64,000 nt of DNA from Kalmusia sp. IMI 367209 (lineage: Eukaryota > Ascomycota > Dothideomycetes > Pleosporales > Didymosphaeriaceae). The notes under the pieces were generated by a model. The model was not told the origin of the DNA. It saw only the letters and a list, made by a program, of their open reading frames with translations, and did no database searches. Positions 45,272 through 57,514 of this stretch are shown here, one piece after another. Position 1 is the stretch's first letter. Every line of letters begins with the position of its first letter. A program made the translations under genes and the position numbers. The stretch covers positions 3,286,001-3,350,000 of the forward strand of contig JAPEUQ010000004.1 of assembly GCA_027946365.1 (NCBI GenBank), read 5' to 3'.

Positions 45272-48200
45272 CTAAGCGGGCGTGACGCTACGGCTCTCGC
45301 GGCCGCGACTCAGCAGGCCCCGTCCTTTGCTCAGCTTGGGGCTGTTCTGGCCGGAGCTCCCCGCGTCGCTGGGCTTGAAGAAGCTTTTGATGACGACTTG
45401 GCCGCTGCCGACGGAGAGGCTCTTTTCGCCGCCGCCGGCGCCCTGGTCGTCGACGAAGAAGGGCGTCTCGCCGAGCTCGTCGTCGCGGCCAAACGTGGCG
45501 TGATCCTTGACGACGAGCTTGAAGGACGCGTCGGCTGAGCAGGGCAGTTTGAACGACTCCTCTTCGAAGGAGACGGTGCCCGCGAGGGCCTTTATGTGGT
45601 CTGTCTTGTGGACTTCCTTAGGGCCCTTGGGCCCGTCGAGACGAAGAATGTGGACGCGAATGTTGGACCCGGCGGGGAAGTTCGCTGCGCTGACAATGGT
45701 AATATGCGCCGTGCCTTGTTCGGCGCCGCCGGGTGCGCCGCCGTGGCCCGAGGCGAAGCTCTGGGCTCCCCAGGAGCGGTGTCGCTGGTGGTTTCTCTCG
45801 GCGGCGGCATTCGAGGATGTGCTGGGGCGCTCCGACTCGATAGATATGGCGGGTACGTCTTCGGGAGCGGCGCCGTTGGTGGTAGGCGATTCGAGTTCGT
45901 CGGTGCCGTTTGCGCCGCGGGACTTGCGCCGCTTGAAGCCGCGACCTAGGAAAGTGCCTGCGCGGACGACGCCGCCACCAACGAGAACGGCACCTTTGCC
46001 AACGCCCTTGACGGGTGCGCCGATGACTTTGCCGGGGACAGCGAAAGTGCCGCTGAAGGTGCTCGAGCCTTGGCGGGCGCGCATAACGTAGTCTGGCTTG
46101 AAAAGCATCTTAAGCCGGACAGCTCCTGACTTTCCGTCGAGACCGAGAGTAACCTCCTGCTGTTGGAATGGCTCTAGGATTTCTAAATTGATGTTCGCCT
46201 TTCCTAGGAAGTCTGCCTTGTCGCCGAAATCCCAGTCGAAAACCCGCACTTCGAAATTTGCAGCAGTTCGGCTCCGAACAGGTACCTCAAAGTACTCGTT
46301 CCATGCAGGGTGAAGCGTCTTCTTCTGCGTCTTGGTCTTGTAAACTTCCTTATCATTGAGAACAAATTTGCAATATGGGTCTGAGAAGCCGTTCCGATCA
46401 GCAGCTGGGAGGTCTGCAGCGTCCAAGACCTCCACTCTTAGAGTACCTTGGTTGTTGAATGACTCGCTAGGATCCAGACGCATCTTTACGGGGAGGTATT
46501 TGAGGCTGACAGTGATCTTATTCTCGCGACCATGGTTGTCTCGCAGAATGAGCTGGGTTGGGGTATACTACAACGTGTCAGCATACTGCACAATAAGCGA
46601 CCCTCAAAGATGTCATACCAAGCATCGTCGGAGCGTGTCCAAAGTCTGGCCAGTGAGTTTTGCAATGACGTGATCTTCATCACCCTCGCCCTTCTTGTCA
46701 ATGTGTTCGATAATACGAAGCGTTATTTTTGAGAAATCGAGCTCTCGGACCATCGTGTCGCCAACTACGTCATATCAGAAAGATGCACTTCGAGAAACAT
46801 AGGCAAGAACAAACCTTCGTTGAAAGTCATGTGCTTGCTCTTAATTTTGGCGCTGGAATAGCTTGGGAAGGCCATGTCGTCCATGAGTACATCGACATAA
46901 GCTCCAGTTTCTGCGAACTCGCCCTCGATGAGCTTGAACACAATGAGACCAGATTCTGTTGCAACAGTCAGTCAACATCCAGCAGGAGAATAACAATACG
47001 GGCCAGAAGGGCTGTGGAGTGAGAGCACCAACGCAGCGCTCCATATGCCTCCGGCAATTCATGAGATTGTTGTAGCTCACCATACTGCTGAAGGTCCTCA
47101 ACAGTAAGATTCAGTTTCTCAATTTCCTTCTTTGGAGGTACTGCGTCTTCCTGTTGCGCTTCGCTTTTGTCGAGTTGTTTCGCAACGTCAAGCTCGCTGT
47201 CACCGAGGTGTGATTGAGCAGATCGAAGCGACGAAATAGTACCTGCGGTCTCTGACCGTGATATAGCGGATACACTTGACGTGTTTTTCCTATGTCCCTT
47301 GGGGGCGGAAGAATCAATGGACTTTCTGACGGAGCCCTTGCGTGACATCGCGTCCGCCTCGCTATCCGAATCTTCCTCATCCGGATCGTGGACAGGGTAT
47401 GTAGGGTAGAACGAGCAGGTATAGTTTAAAAAGCCCTTTGGCTGCGTGCGAGCTCCCAGGTGCAAAGGACCCTGCTGTATTTCTTTCTGTTCTTGAACAA
47501 CCCATTGGCCATCGTCGTCTTGGCGAACATAGTCGGCTGCGGACAGCTCGATGTGACCCAATGAGCGGTCCTTGCCCAGGCTCTCCTCGTCCATTACCTC
47601 AACGGTCAGCTTTTCACGGGGTGTATGTATCGGGACATAGACGACCTCATCCCAGTCCGGATTGAGGTTGTTCTTGAAGGTCACTGTCCGGCCTTTCTCC
47701 ACACCAGAGAGCAAGACGCGTACGTATGGATCCGACTTGCCCATCGTTTCCACGTTTCGAAGATCCCGGGCGTTTTTGAAATAGAGACGCATAACACCAA
47801 TGGGTGTGAGATAGCCGCCTCCAGCAGCTGCACCCTTCAGAGCGACAGGTTTCCATTCAAGCTTCATCTTGGCCCTGCCAGTCTTTGCGCCGTGTAGATG
47901 GTACCATTCCTGGCCCTTCGCCATGAGCTCCAACATGTCATCTATGGTGACTTGGTACGATCCGACGACGGGATCGCTCGCAAGGTCGCGGTCGTCTTTG
48001 ATGAGCAATCCGAGCTTAGCCTTCTTGCGATCCGTGATAAGAAGCTCCTTGCTTGCATCCGGCCAGACGGGCTGATTCGTCCTCTTCAGAACCTGCGACC
48101 TATGGACCTCTCGCCCATTAAGCAAGAGCATTGCATACGGGTTAAGCTGTCCAATCATGCTCTTCTCGCCGTCCAGCTCTTTCGCCTGTTCAACGACAAA

Positions 48201-50110
48201 TTTGGCGATACCGGTACGCGACTCTGGTGGGGGTTCTTTGGTGCCGTCGTCCAAGATCTCACCCTCCAACACCGGGAAGAAACGAATATCTGCTTGGAGA
48301 ATACCGCGCGATCGGCCTCCAGACATGACTTCCAAGTGTAGGTTCTCGTGCTCGTCCTCAGTTTCCAGTTGCTCTAGTGCGAAGGTTGCCGTTCCGAGCT
48401 CCTTATCTTTTCGGAAGTCATTGAAGTCGAAAAGATTGATGGTCATGGCGTCTTTTAGGGAGGTAATAATGATGTTTACCGTTTGATTCCAGCGTGGGTT
48501 CGCATTCTCTTTCACCACAGCAGTGCGAGCAAGCTCAGTTCTGTTGTTGATGGACACTGTGGCATATGGATCCGGAGTGCCTGAGAACTTGTCGGGATTC
48601 TTGAGGCCCTGAGCGCCGTGGAAAGTAATCTGAAGAACGCCGATAGCCTGGTCGATAGGGTCGCCCGCGAGCATCTTGGCGATCTCAATGGGGAATACGT
48701 TGGGGTCGTACATCATCGGGGCAAGGGAGGCGTGGATCATCTCCATGATGAAGGTCTCCAAACCAGGAATGAAGTTGATGTCGAAACCAAAGGTCTCGCC
48801 GCCTAGCGGTTTGCAGACATAGTCGATGGTCGGGCGCTCTAGAAAAGACATCTCGACTCTCTCGATATGAGGGAAGGGCAGCTGAAGCTTGAATTTGAGC
48901 CGCATCAGGCCGGAGAAGGCCATGTCTTCGACAATGACATCGAGACCTTTGCTGATGACACCCTTACCCACGCGCACTTCAAGCACAACCTTGGGATTGA
49001 TCTTCTGCTTGAGCTGTCGGGCTGTGAGGTCGGCCGTATCGTTCGGGTTGAAGCTAAATTTCCAGTCCATCAACACAATGTCGTCCTGGGCTTTCGGATA
49101 CGTCTTGACGTGCTCCAACCGCGGGGGCTTCGTTCCAAGAACGAATTCCTTCAAGCGCAAGCTCTCGAGGAAGGCCGGCGTGGATGTGGACAATACTTGG
49201 TCTACTGAAGCCACGATAGACTTGCACAGAACCGGAGCGTAAATGGGCCAGAACTTGACCAGGAAGCTATTGATCCACTCCAGACTCTCCGTGTCTGTTT
49301 CCAGCTTATTCTTGGCCATCTCCCGATTCAGGTCATCCCGCGCGTTGCGGCGTACACGACGGATCGAGGTTCGATAGTAGGTCCCACAGATGGCCATGAT
49401 ACAGAAGACCCATCCCAGCCCGCCTCCGAGGACTGCGACGACCCATGAGCTCAGGCAGGCGAATATGATGACACCCGTGTTGTGGTACCAGTCGCCGTAG
49501 AATTTGTCTTCGAGCTTGCCCTCGAGGAATGTCTGGTGGTCCAGGAGCGTTCCTTCATCGTCCTGGTTCTCCGACCCCGGCATGCCAAACCGCGGGGCCC
49601 AGCCGACGCGTCCCCACTCATCGTCTTCGTCGAGCTTCGGGAGGTGGCCGTTTGCCTTGTCCGAGGTTGGGGATGTGGGAGCGGCCTCGATGGCGCCAGC
49701 TTTCGACGGTGCTGGAAGGTCGTATTTTGGACCGGTCGCGTTCTGTGCCTGTGATTAGTTCGCGTCCTCTATGCGAAGGGGGGTTGGTTGAGGCTCACCG
49801 TATCCGAAGCAAGCACGGCGGCATTCGGTTTCCGCTCGTGGTGGAAGCCCTTGGGAACTTGCTGTTCCAAGTCAGCACAACCTGCCATGTCTCAAGAAGA
49901 GCAATGGTTCCAACATACTGCCTTCGCCTGTGCCGCCTTCTCTTCTGGGGTAGCGTCCGGGTCGAACTTGAAGGCGGCGCTCCCGCCCTTTCGAGCTTCG
50001 GCGAGCATCTTGTTCTCGGCTTGGTCGGCGGTGACGCTCGAGTTGGGGTCCTGGGCGGCCTCGATCGCGCCCTGCTGCTTGAGCTCGGATGCGCGTGAGA
50101 TTGTGGCCAT
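45272..50110 (-). CDS. tricalbin (extended-synaptotagmin-like ER-plasma membrane tether)
   Basis: Six exons (50110-49919, 49861-49799, 49748-47081, 46955-46815, 46764-46619, 46567-45272) encode 1501 residues, the usual fungal size. Order of domains: disordered N-terminus; a membrane hairpin (about residues 176-210, IIFACLSSWVVAVLGGGLGW and the following span); the SMP lipid-transfer domain (about 235-440, starting LEWINSFLVKFWPIYAPVLC); then five C2 domains. C2 cores include LQITFHGAQGLKNPDKFSGT with DPYA, a degenerate second one with NPYA instead of DPY, MRLYFKNARDLRNVETMGKS, LRVEVLDAADLPAADRNGFS, and the last starting AHITIVSAANFP. The protein anchors in the ER, transfers lipid and binds the plasma membrane, in part through calcium. 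The C-terminus is Ser-rich and basic. Confidence 0.93.
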
Positions 50111-51907
50111 GGTTGCTGGAGCGGGCGGAGGTCCGACCCTCGACGGTGGCTCGCTGGGCCAGACGCGGTGGCAGGTCAAGTGGGCGGGCTCGCGATCGAG
50201 GGCTGCAGCAATGGGGAGAGGTTGGGTGTGTAGTGAGGTTGAGGTTGAACAGAGGAGATAGAGAGAGAGATAGAGTCGAGCTGGGCGCAAGCTGCCCACA
50301 AACCTGCTTGGAGTTAGCTGGCTCCCGCCCACTTGTTGACGCTATCTAGCGCAGCGCGGAGACCCTGTGGCTCCCGCTGTAGCTCGACGCAGCAACGGAA
50401 CCACACCACCACTCACCAAGGACAGACCCCGCTGCTTAGCGCTGCTGCTGCACCTCCTGGGGAATGCAATCACAAAGGAAAAGCAAAGAGCGTGGGCCGC
50501 GATGGGGGGGAGACGGGGATGAGGTTTAAAAAAAGGCGACGTTTTCCTCAGGAGCTGGCCTGGTGCACGCTGGATATGACGTTCCTCTGCCCTGTTCCCG
50601 CGATCCGGGTCGGCCTGCATCCCTGCCGACAAGAGAGAAAAATGTCGCCGCATGCAATAACGGAGCGGTGCCGCCGATAGCTGCTGCTGCTGCTGCTGCA
50701 GAAGCAATCCTCCATCCAGCCTCTCCTTCTCCAACGCATCTCGTCACTCCCTGTCCAAATCCTCCTCCCAAGCGCTTCCAGCTGTCCCTCTCTGGCCAGT
50801 TGCCTGTCCTCCATGGCCCAAGTTACCCTGGGGAGATCGGACAGGGGATGGCCCCCATGGACCAATGGCAATACGGCCGCATCGCTGTGCCACTAAACAC
50901 GCGTCTCCACACTCGCCTGCCAGCTGGGCGCTCATGTGTGGCTGTGGCTACCCCAACATCGTTGTCTCCTGTAACGCTCTTCTCACGCTCTTCTCATCTG
51001 CTGCCGCAACTTCCGTTCCGCGTTGCCGACCTGAGAAATCCTCGAGAAGGGTCCGCAACGCCAGCTTCCATGACTGCTTCTGACGCGGCCTAAGCTTACT
51101 GCATGCCGTCCACCCTGCCCGACCCCCGGAGATCCTCATTCGCGCACCTGTACCGCCACACTTAGCTCGTCATGTACAGTGGAACCCTCATCTTGACTCT
51201 CCCGTTAGCACGTCGTTTGACGTCGCCGCACCAGCTTGAACCCGTGGGACAGATAGCTTCTGGTGCGGCAAAAATCAGTCAGCTGCGTGCAAGCCACACA
51301 AAAATTTTCTGTCGTCGACATGGCCCAATGCGGAAGGTTTGAAGCCATCGTGCATTGCACCGCCACACATGTACACAATCTTTGTGGGTTCCAGATCTCT
51401 GTCCCCTTGCGGGTGGCGTGGACTATGCACGACCCATTACGCAGTTTCAGCTTCGTCGAACCCAGCGCCAAAATGCACATGCACAAACGCTTCTCAGCAA
51501 CTGATAATCCGTGCGCGAGAGCATCTGCTACAGACCCAAGGGCCTCTTAAACATTCTCCAAAGGTTGAGAATATGGTGCACCAGTCAATTTTCTAGGAAT
51601 GGATCCATGTGTGTTATTATTGACGATGTGCCACATGGGCGCTATAGACCGACTCGCCCAAGGAGTTTGCTGCATACTCCACACAGCCCAAGTACTTTAT
51701 GATGGATATACAGCATTGCATATCCCCATTGGTAGTGTTCTCGAGCCTGGCTACGTCTAGCTTTATAGTAGCATTGTTCATTTCATCCTCCTTCTTCTCA
51801 CAGCTTCGCGAACAGCATACTCGGTCTATAACACGTGAGAAACCCTCTTCTTCAAGAAAAAAAAACCGCAGCCCCAAAGCGGCCCTCCTCCCAAGGAAGA
51901 AAAAAGC
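50111..51907. other. 1.8-kb region upstream of tricalbin, no gene supported
   Basis: It starts with the pyrimidine-rich tricalbin leader (TCTCTCTCTATCTCC on the minus strand). It also contains a (GCT)n-type microsatellite near 50681-50701 and overlapping chance open frames around 50.5-51.1 kb. Nothing else was recognised up to the reductase gene. Confidence 0.45.
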
Positions 51908-53064
51908 TTACGCAAAAATGTGAAGGGGGTGGTTAGGAAGGTAGTGGCCGGGGTCGTTGAATCGCAGGCCCTTGTCAAGCGCCGAGATGGAGTCGAGCTC
52001 CTCCTGCGCGAGGTCGAAGCTGGTCACGTCGAGGTTCTGCGCGAGCCGGTTCTGGTTGTTGGACTTGGGGATGACGGCAATGTTCCTGGTTCATGGTCAG
52101 TCGGACCGTCGCTACCGAGTGGAGTGGAGTGGAGTAGGGAGGAGAAAAACGTACCGCTGCGTCGCCCACCTGAGCAGCACCTGCGCTGGCGTCTTGTTGT
52201 GCTTGCTCGCAATGCTCTTGATCGGCTCGGCGTCGAAGAGCAAATCGACGTTGCTGGCCCGCTGCCTGAACTGCGGCGGCAGCTCGAGGAAGCTCTGCGG
52301 GCCGAAGGACGAGTATGCCGTGATGGTGATGTTGTGGGTTTGCGCCATCTTGACGAGTTCGGCTTGCACGAGGTAGGGGTGGTGCTCGATCTGGAGCGAG
52401 GAAATGGGGTGCTTGGCGTACGTCTGGACGTCGTAGAGCAGCTGCGCCTGGAAGTTCGAGACGCCAATCGACTTCGCGATGCCTTGGTCGACAAGGGCTT
52501 CCATTTGCTCCCAGGTTTCACGGATGGAGACCTTGGCCGGCTTGATGGTCTTTCCGTCGGCCATCCACCAGCCCTGTAGTTCGTAGTTAGCTAAAAAAGG
52601 CTCACATGAAGTGGGCGAGGGGAGAGATCATAGCTTACAGGGTACCGCTTCTCCTCTGGGTTCAGGTACTCCAGCGCAACGGGGAAGTGGATGAGGAACA
52701 GGTCAATGTAACCGAGGCCCCAGGCCTCGTTCTGCTTCTTCATCATGGGGAGCGCATGCTCCTTGCTGTGGTAGTTGTTCCACAGCTTCGTGGTGACGAA
52801 GATGTCCTCGCGCTTTACGAGACCTTCCTTGATCGCACGCTGGATGCCCTCACCGGCCTCCTTCTCGTTCTGGTAGTCGTACGCGCCATCGAATAGTCTG
52901 TAGCCAGCTTTGATGGCCTAATATATGTCAATGATTGGCTTGAGGGGATGACTCTAGTTTCTTACATTGTAGACAGTGTCGGCAGCAGTCTCTTTGGGAA
53001 CCTTCCAGAGACCGAAACCCACGAGGGGCATCTCATGGCCGGAAGCAAGCTTGACGGTGGACAT
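51908..53064 (-). CDS. xyl1: NAD(P)H-dependent D-xylose / L-arabinose reductase (aldo-keto reductase)
   Basis: Four exons (53064-52966, 52917-52639, 52573-52155, 52085-51908) give 324 residues, the normal length of fungal xylose reductase (AKR2B type). Signatures: [20 protein letters not shown]; the active-site Asp/Tyr in [17 protein letters not shown]; the catalytic Lys in [10 protein letters not shown]; the His in [34 protein letters not shown]; and the coenzyme motif [12 protein letters not shown] rebuilt across intron 3. The enzyme reduces D-xylose to xylitol and L-arabinose to L-arabinitol in the cytosol. The gene is divergent from the Zn2Cys6 regulator gene and 7 kb from L-arabinitol dehydrogenase, which fits the pentose pathway. 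The end (HPLHIFA) also matches the family. Confidence 0.93.
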
Positions 53065-53586
53065 TGTGTAAAGTGTGAATATGTGAAAATTGTGTAGGAA
53101 GAGACGGAAGAGGAGTTGGAAATTCAGAGAGCTTTCAATGGCTTTTGTGTTAACCACCAGCCCACCCAAAACTTTGGAGGGTCTGGCGGGGTGTAAAAGT
53201 GGATAGTTCTAAAGCTGATGCAGCCTTCTCATTGGCCGACTCTTAACATTTCCCAATTGGGACATGACGTACAGGAGCACTCCAATGAACTGTGTGCTCT
53301 ACTGCATTCCATCTGCAATGAAAAGTTGCGTGTTGCCGTGCAAAGATCGAGCGTTGCAGAGTAGGACCTTGTCCTCACGACATGTCTCATACATACCTTC
53401 ATCAGTCGCATCGCACCCGGGGGTCGACCCAACCCCGCATTCCATGACACCTGCTTGCGCTGAACGTCCGAAGTGGTGCCGGCGGTTATGGTTTCCCCGG
53501 ATAGAAAAATCGGCACTCATTTGTTCACGCCCTCGACGCGACGCGGTTAAGACAATCTCCCCAGGACCTCGATTCGTAGCCGTGAC
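53065..53586. promoter_or_regulatory. shared divergent promoter of xylose reductase and Zn2Cys6 regulator
   Basis: 522 bp separate the two divergent starts. It contains a GCGGGG hexamer (53186-53191) that fits the CreA consensus SYGGRG, and a GGTTAA near 53543; both are short motifs that can occur by chance. Confidence 0.5.
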
Positions 53587-55653
53587 ATGGAATTTGCGGA
53601 GCAGCCCGAGCGTGCCGGAACCTCACCCAAGTCCCGACCGAAAAGATCTCGGACGGGTTGTCTAACATGCCGAACTCGCCGACGTAAATGTGAGTAGAAC
53701 ACCAACGAGACGCTCTTGTCCAAACATTGGACTCATGTCGGCGAAGGTGACGAAGGGAAGCCACAGTGCCAGAGTTGTATCTCAAAGGGCTTCGAATGTA
53801 GATATGCAGCCGCCTTTCAGATTCTAGGCAAAAATAATTTCACTCCAGAAGTACCGAGCAGCGGGCGGTACGGGGACCTCCAGGCAAGTCGAGCAAACCT
53901 TTTCAAAAGCGTAGATATGTGCAAGGATGAGCAGATACCTCGCAATCCATTCGTGCTAATAATGCGCAGTTTGTCTCTGAAAATGACAAAAAGAGAGATC
54001 GTGACGGAGTCAAGGGTGATGCGAAGAAAGAAGAAGCACAAGCAGAAGGAACACATAGCCCTATTTCAACATCGGTAGAACCGCATTTTGCGTCGCCAAA
54101 GGATAGCCAAAACAGTGAGCGCGCACAGGAACCTCAGAGTCCATCAGCGCAGCGTTACGAGTTTGCATTGCATGGCCTTCTTGCGCTAGGGAGCGCAAAC
54201 GGAGGGCCAGACGCAGGGGAATCTGATGGTGATTTCGCACACATGATGTTGCCTGAGCGGGAGCATGTAGCCCTCGAAGACCCCACCGGCGTTACATTGG
54301 AGCCTCTTGAGACTTTATCGAACGTCGTCGATATTCAAGAAATCCGCCCGACGCCAGAATTGCAACCTTGGCCTTCGATAGGCGCAACATCTGAGGCTGT
54401 GATGCTACAAATGACCGACGAACGTATCCTGGAGTATATAAAGCACTACCGGTACAACATCGCGCCATGGGTAAGTTGTCATAGCAGACGACAGTGCTTA
54501 GAATTGACCTAATGACCTTCAAACTAGATGGACATTTGCGACATGAGCCAAAGCTTTGGTTGTGAGGTGCTCCAATTATCCAAGGTCTCATTGCCTGTCC
54601 AGTATGAGATATTGGCCCTCGCCGAGACGTCGCTTGGCACTGGCCAACACGTTCAGAACTCCAACCTGCACATACTTGCACATATGCAACAACAAAAAGA
54701 AGCCCAAGACGTTGAATCATATGAAGCTCTTGTCGAAGTGTTGCGTACAGTTGGCGCTGTCGTGACGAACCTGTCAGATTTTTGGATGAAAGAAGACAGC
54801 GCGTGGTGTGGACAGCATGTCCTAGAAACTCTGCTTTCAGAGGTCAATAGAAGCCTAAAGAATAATGGGGGTTCTCTAGCGCCTGCAGTGTATTGGTTGA
54901 TGGCGAGGCTCCGTAAGTGGTCCTCTATGTTTAATTGAAGACGTGGGCTTACCCATCCTCACAGAGTTGAGCGTGGCTTTGATGAATCCCTCTCCTGTAC
55001 GCATACCTCTACCGACAGTATCAATCACGGCATGGGAATATATATCGGCCACAGATTCGGAACGCGTATTCCGATATGCTCATGATGCCGTAGCTTTATG
55101 TATCGATGCAACGGTCTTCAATCAAGGAGATGAAGACAAGTGGCTTCAGCAGCAATATGGACTGAATCGCGTCGAGCTGTGGAAAACACTTGTTTCTGGC
55201 TTCTCAAGGTGGTACAAACATCGACCTCAAGACTTCCAGCCTGTCATTGAATTATATCCACGAGACGGCGCTATTTCTGAAGACGGGTTTCCTACGATAG
55301 TATTTTCGAGCGGTGCGACTTTAATGGCAAACCAGCTGTACCATACCGGCATGTTGCTTCTGCTGCAAAACAAGCCACGCTTCATAGATCGGCACGACTC
55401 TCAGTCTCCATCGATGTCCATGCTTTGGCACGCGCACCGGGTTTGTGGAATATCCCTGAGTAATGATCGATGGGATTGTTGGGACCCTAGCTTACTGGCA
55501 TCGCTTCTCGTAGCTGCAAAGACGGTAACCCACCAGAGTCAGCACAGAGCGATCCTGGGCACATTGGAGAGTGTGCAACAACTCACCGGATGGAACATTT
55601 CTCACCACGTTGAGCAGCTCGCACTTGAATGGCAGCAAGCTGAGGGATGGTGA
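53587..55653 (+). CDS. Zn2Cys6 transcription factor with Fungal_trans_2-like domain
   Basis: I read five exons: 53587-53689, 53747-53910, 53970-54470, 54528-54912 and 54965-55653 (613 residues). The second donor could instead be a GC at 53884, giving 604. The zinc cluster is split by intron 1: GCLTCRTRRRK then CDEGKPQCQSCISKGFEC, a full set of six cysteines after a basic SRPKRSRT stretch. The regulatory region begins ILEYIKHYRYNIAPWMDICD and continues through VQYEILALAETSL to LYHTGMLLLLQNKPRF, then LWHAHRVCGISLSN and QQLTGWNISHH. This is the ARCA-type layout of fungal regulators. It shares its promoter with the xylose reductase gene and is a paralogue of the next gene. A role in pentose regulation is inference from position. 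Confidence 0.85.
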
Positions 55654-55702
55654 ACCTGTCGTGTGTGACTCGTGGTATCTAAAACCATCTTGTTTGTCAC
55701 GT

Positions 55703-57154
55703 TCAGGTAACTACCCGGATCCTATGACCATAGAATTGCTCGAGATCTCGTGCTCGCCAGCACGCTGTCCAACCGGTCATAGCTTCAATGTGACGGATGG
55801 TCTTGACGACTAAGGTCTGCTCCGAATTATGACTCAGAAGTCGACCCGCGATCCAGAGAGGCTGAATAGCGTTGTTGAGACAGCCTTCATGGGGATTTGC
55901 CAGGGATATTCCACAGATTCGCTTAGCGTGCCAGAGAACAGAAGTAGTCGGCGAAGGTGCCAGGAGGGACTTGTGTTTAGGATTCGCGGACAAAAGAAGT
56001 ACGCATGCGGTGTGATATAGCTGGTTCGAGGATATGGCTGCCCAGTGAGCGAAGAAGAGTTGGGGAAAGGGCGTCGACCCGGTCGTCAGTACTGGTGATA
56101 TCTCTTTGGGTCGGTAGGCTTCCCAATTGGCAAGCTGGTCCCATAACTTGGACCAACGGATTTGGAAATTATCTGCGTTGCAGCCATTCTCTTCTCCAAG
56201 CTCAACGAACTTGTTACGTTCAGAGATAAGCTCACACGCCTTGGCGCATAGATAGACTGCATAATTGGCATACATGTCAGGAGAGGATGCGTTGCGAAAC
56301 ATCGACTCGGCTAGCTCTTCTGAGGTGTTTGCAGGCAACCACTTAGAAGGTTGAAGCAAGGTGCTTTCAGCACCGTCAGAGATCAGGGCCCCGCAGACAT
56401 CCATCCTTGCATAACACCAGAATACGGCTTGCAGAACGTCACCGCTGAATCCATTGACACCGAAAGCATCGAATACAGCCGCACATCCTTCTAGGTGTCT
56501 ACGCCAGTCCTGCGCACTGGCTGAGAACATCTCTAAACAGCATAGCACGACGCAGGCCGCAATAACGTGGGTATCCCGGGCTTGTAGCAATGGGGTGAGC
56601 AGTCGAATAGCCTCCTGGTACAGCTCCAGGCTATCAAAAGATGACTGCGTCTTCTCCTTTCTCTCCAGCTGACGGGCGCCGATGGCAAGGATGGCATAAA
56701 GGAGGGGAGATGATTCCTTGGCTAACGCAGGTAGTTGGATGCCAAATGCACGGTTGGTGTCAAACATGTCGAGCCACGGTGCGACCTGTGACATATAGTT
56801 TTTCAGGTACTGAACGCGTCTACCTTTGGCCAGAATTTTCTTGATGCTAAATGACGACCCGCTACCATTATCCTCGTCGTCGACAGGGGTGCCGGCTCGC
56901 GTAGGAGCCGCAGAGCGCGCGGTAGTGAATAGAAGCGCACGTAGTTCCTCTTGCGATGCTAGGTAATTGGGATCGTGTGCAAATTCATCGATGCCCCAGC
57001 TAGTGGCAGGGGACAGGAACGGATCCATGTTGTCCAGACTGGCTCCGGTCGGGAAGTGGTTTTCTGTAGTTGGTGTTGGTAGGAAGCTGGTGAGGAAGTC
57101 ATCTGGTGCTGGGTCGTCGAAGCGCCGTCGTTTGTTAGGAGGCTCATCGGCCAT
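55703..57154 (-). CDS. Fungal_trans_2-like regulator without a zinc cluster
   Basis: This single exon encodes 483 residues from the ATG at 57154 (MADEPPNKRRRFDDPAPDDF). The open frame extends 32 residues upstream without resemblance to anything. The basic PPNKRRRF may be a nuclear localisation signal, but no Zn2Cys6 cluster is present. The body matches the regulatory half of the neighbouring Zn2Cys6 factor: APWLDMFDTNRAFGIQLPAL, YAILAIGARQLERK, DWRRHLEGCAAVFDAFGVNG, NQLYHTACVLLL, LWHAKRICGISLANP and IEAMTGWTACWRARDLEQFY. Such proteins may act as partners or inhibitors of DNA-binding paralogues; that is inference. The stop codons of the two regulators are only about 50 bp apart. Confidence 0.85.
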   Translation of the reverse strand: MADEPPNKRRRFDDPAPDDFLTSFLPTPTTENHFPTGASLDNMDPFLSPATSWGIDEFAHDPNYLASQEELRALLFTTARSAAPTRAGTPVDDEDNGSGSSFSIKKILAKGRRVQYLKNYMSQVAPWLDMFDTNRAFGIQLPALAKESSPLLYAILAIGARQLERKEKTQSSFDSLELYQEAIRLLTPLLQARDTHVIAACVVLCCLEMFSASAQDWRRHLEGCAAVFDAFGVNGFSGDVLQAVFWCYARMDVCGALISDGAESTLLQPSKWLPANTSEELAESMFRNASSPDMYANYAVYLCAKACELISERNKFVELGEENGCNADNFQIRWSKLWDQLANWEAYRPKEISPVLTTGSTPFPQLFFAHWAAISSNQLYHTACVLLLSANPKHKSLLAPSPTTSVLWHAKRICGISLANPHEGCLNNAIQPLWIAGRLLSHNSEQTLVVKTIRHIEAMTGWTACWRARDLEQFYGHRIRVVT

Positions 57155-57514
57155 GGTGTGCATTTGCAATGGGCAGGCGTAGGATGTCGGGGAAGATGCA
57201 GGGCAGGGTATAAAGGTGGGGAAATGCACTTGCAGATTTATGCGAGTCATGTGAGAAGGCGCGGCCAGATCGCGTCAGACCTCGGCTCGCGTCGCGTTCG
57301 TCCGTCACACCACCCATCCTCTAGCCTCACATCTCCCAACAACCATCACCATGTAAGAAGAGAGGCAGAGAGCATGTCCAGCGCTTTCGGTTCACGACGA
57401 GGTTCATTGCCTTTCATTACAGTCCGTTTCTATGCATACGCGAATCCCAAACGCCCAGAAATGCATGCTACCCTATCCATCGCAGCTTACGATCTGCGTC
57501 TCGTAATTCGTAGC
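57155..57514. other. short intergenic region
   Basis: This is the promoter of the zinc-cluster-less regulator and the 3' flank of the transketolase gene. No feature was recognised. Confidence 0.5.

Noticed and set aside
44733..45275. Plus-strand open frame of 180 codons
   Set aside because: Low-complexity translation over a purine-rich tract in the spacer beyond the tricalbin stop.
50563..51093. Plus-strand open frame of 176 codons
   Set aside because: No domain, overlaps microsatellite sequence and several other frames of similar length.
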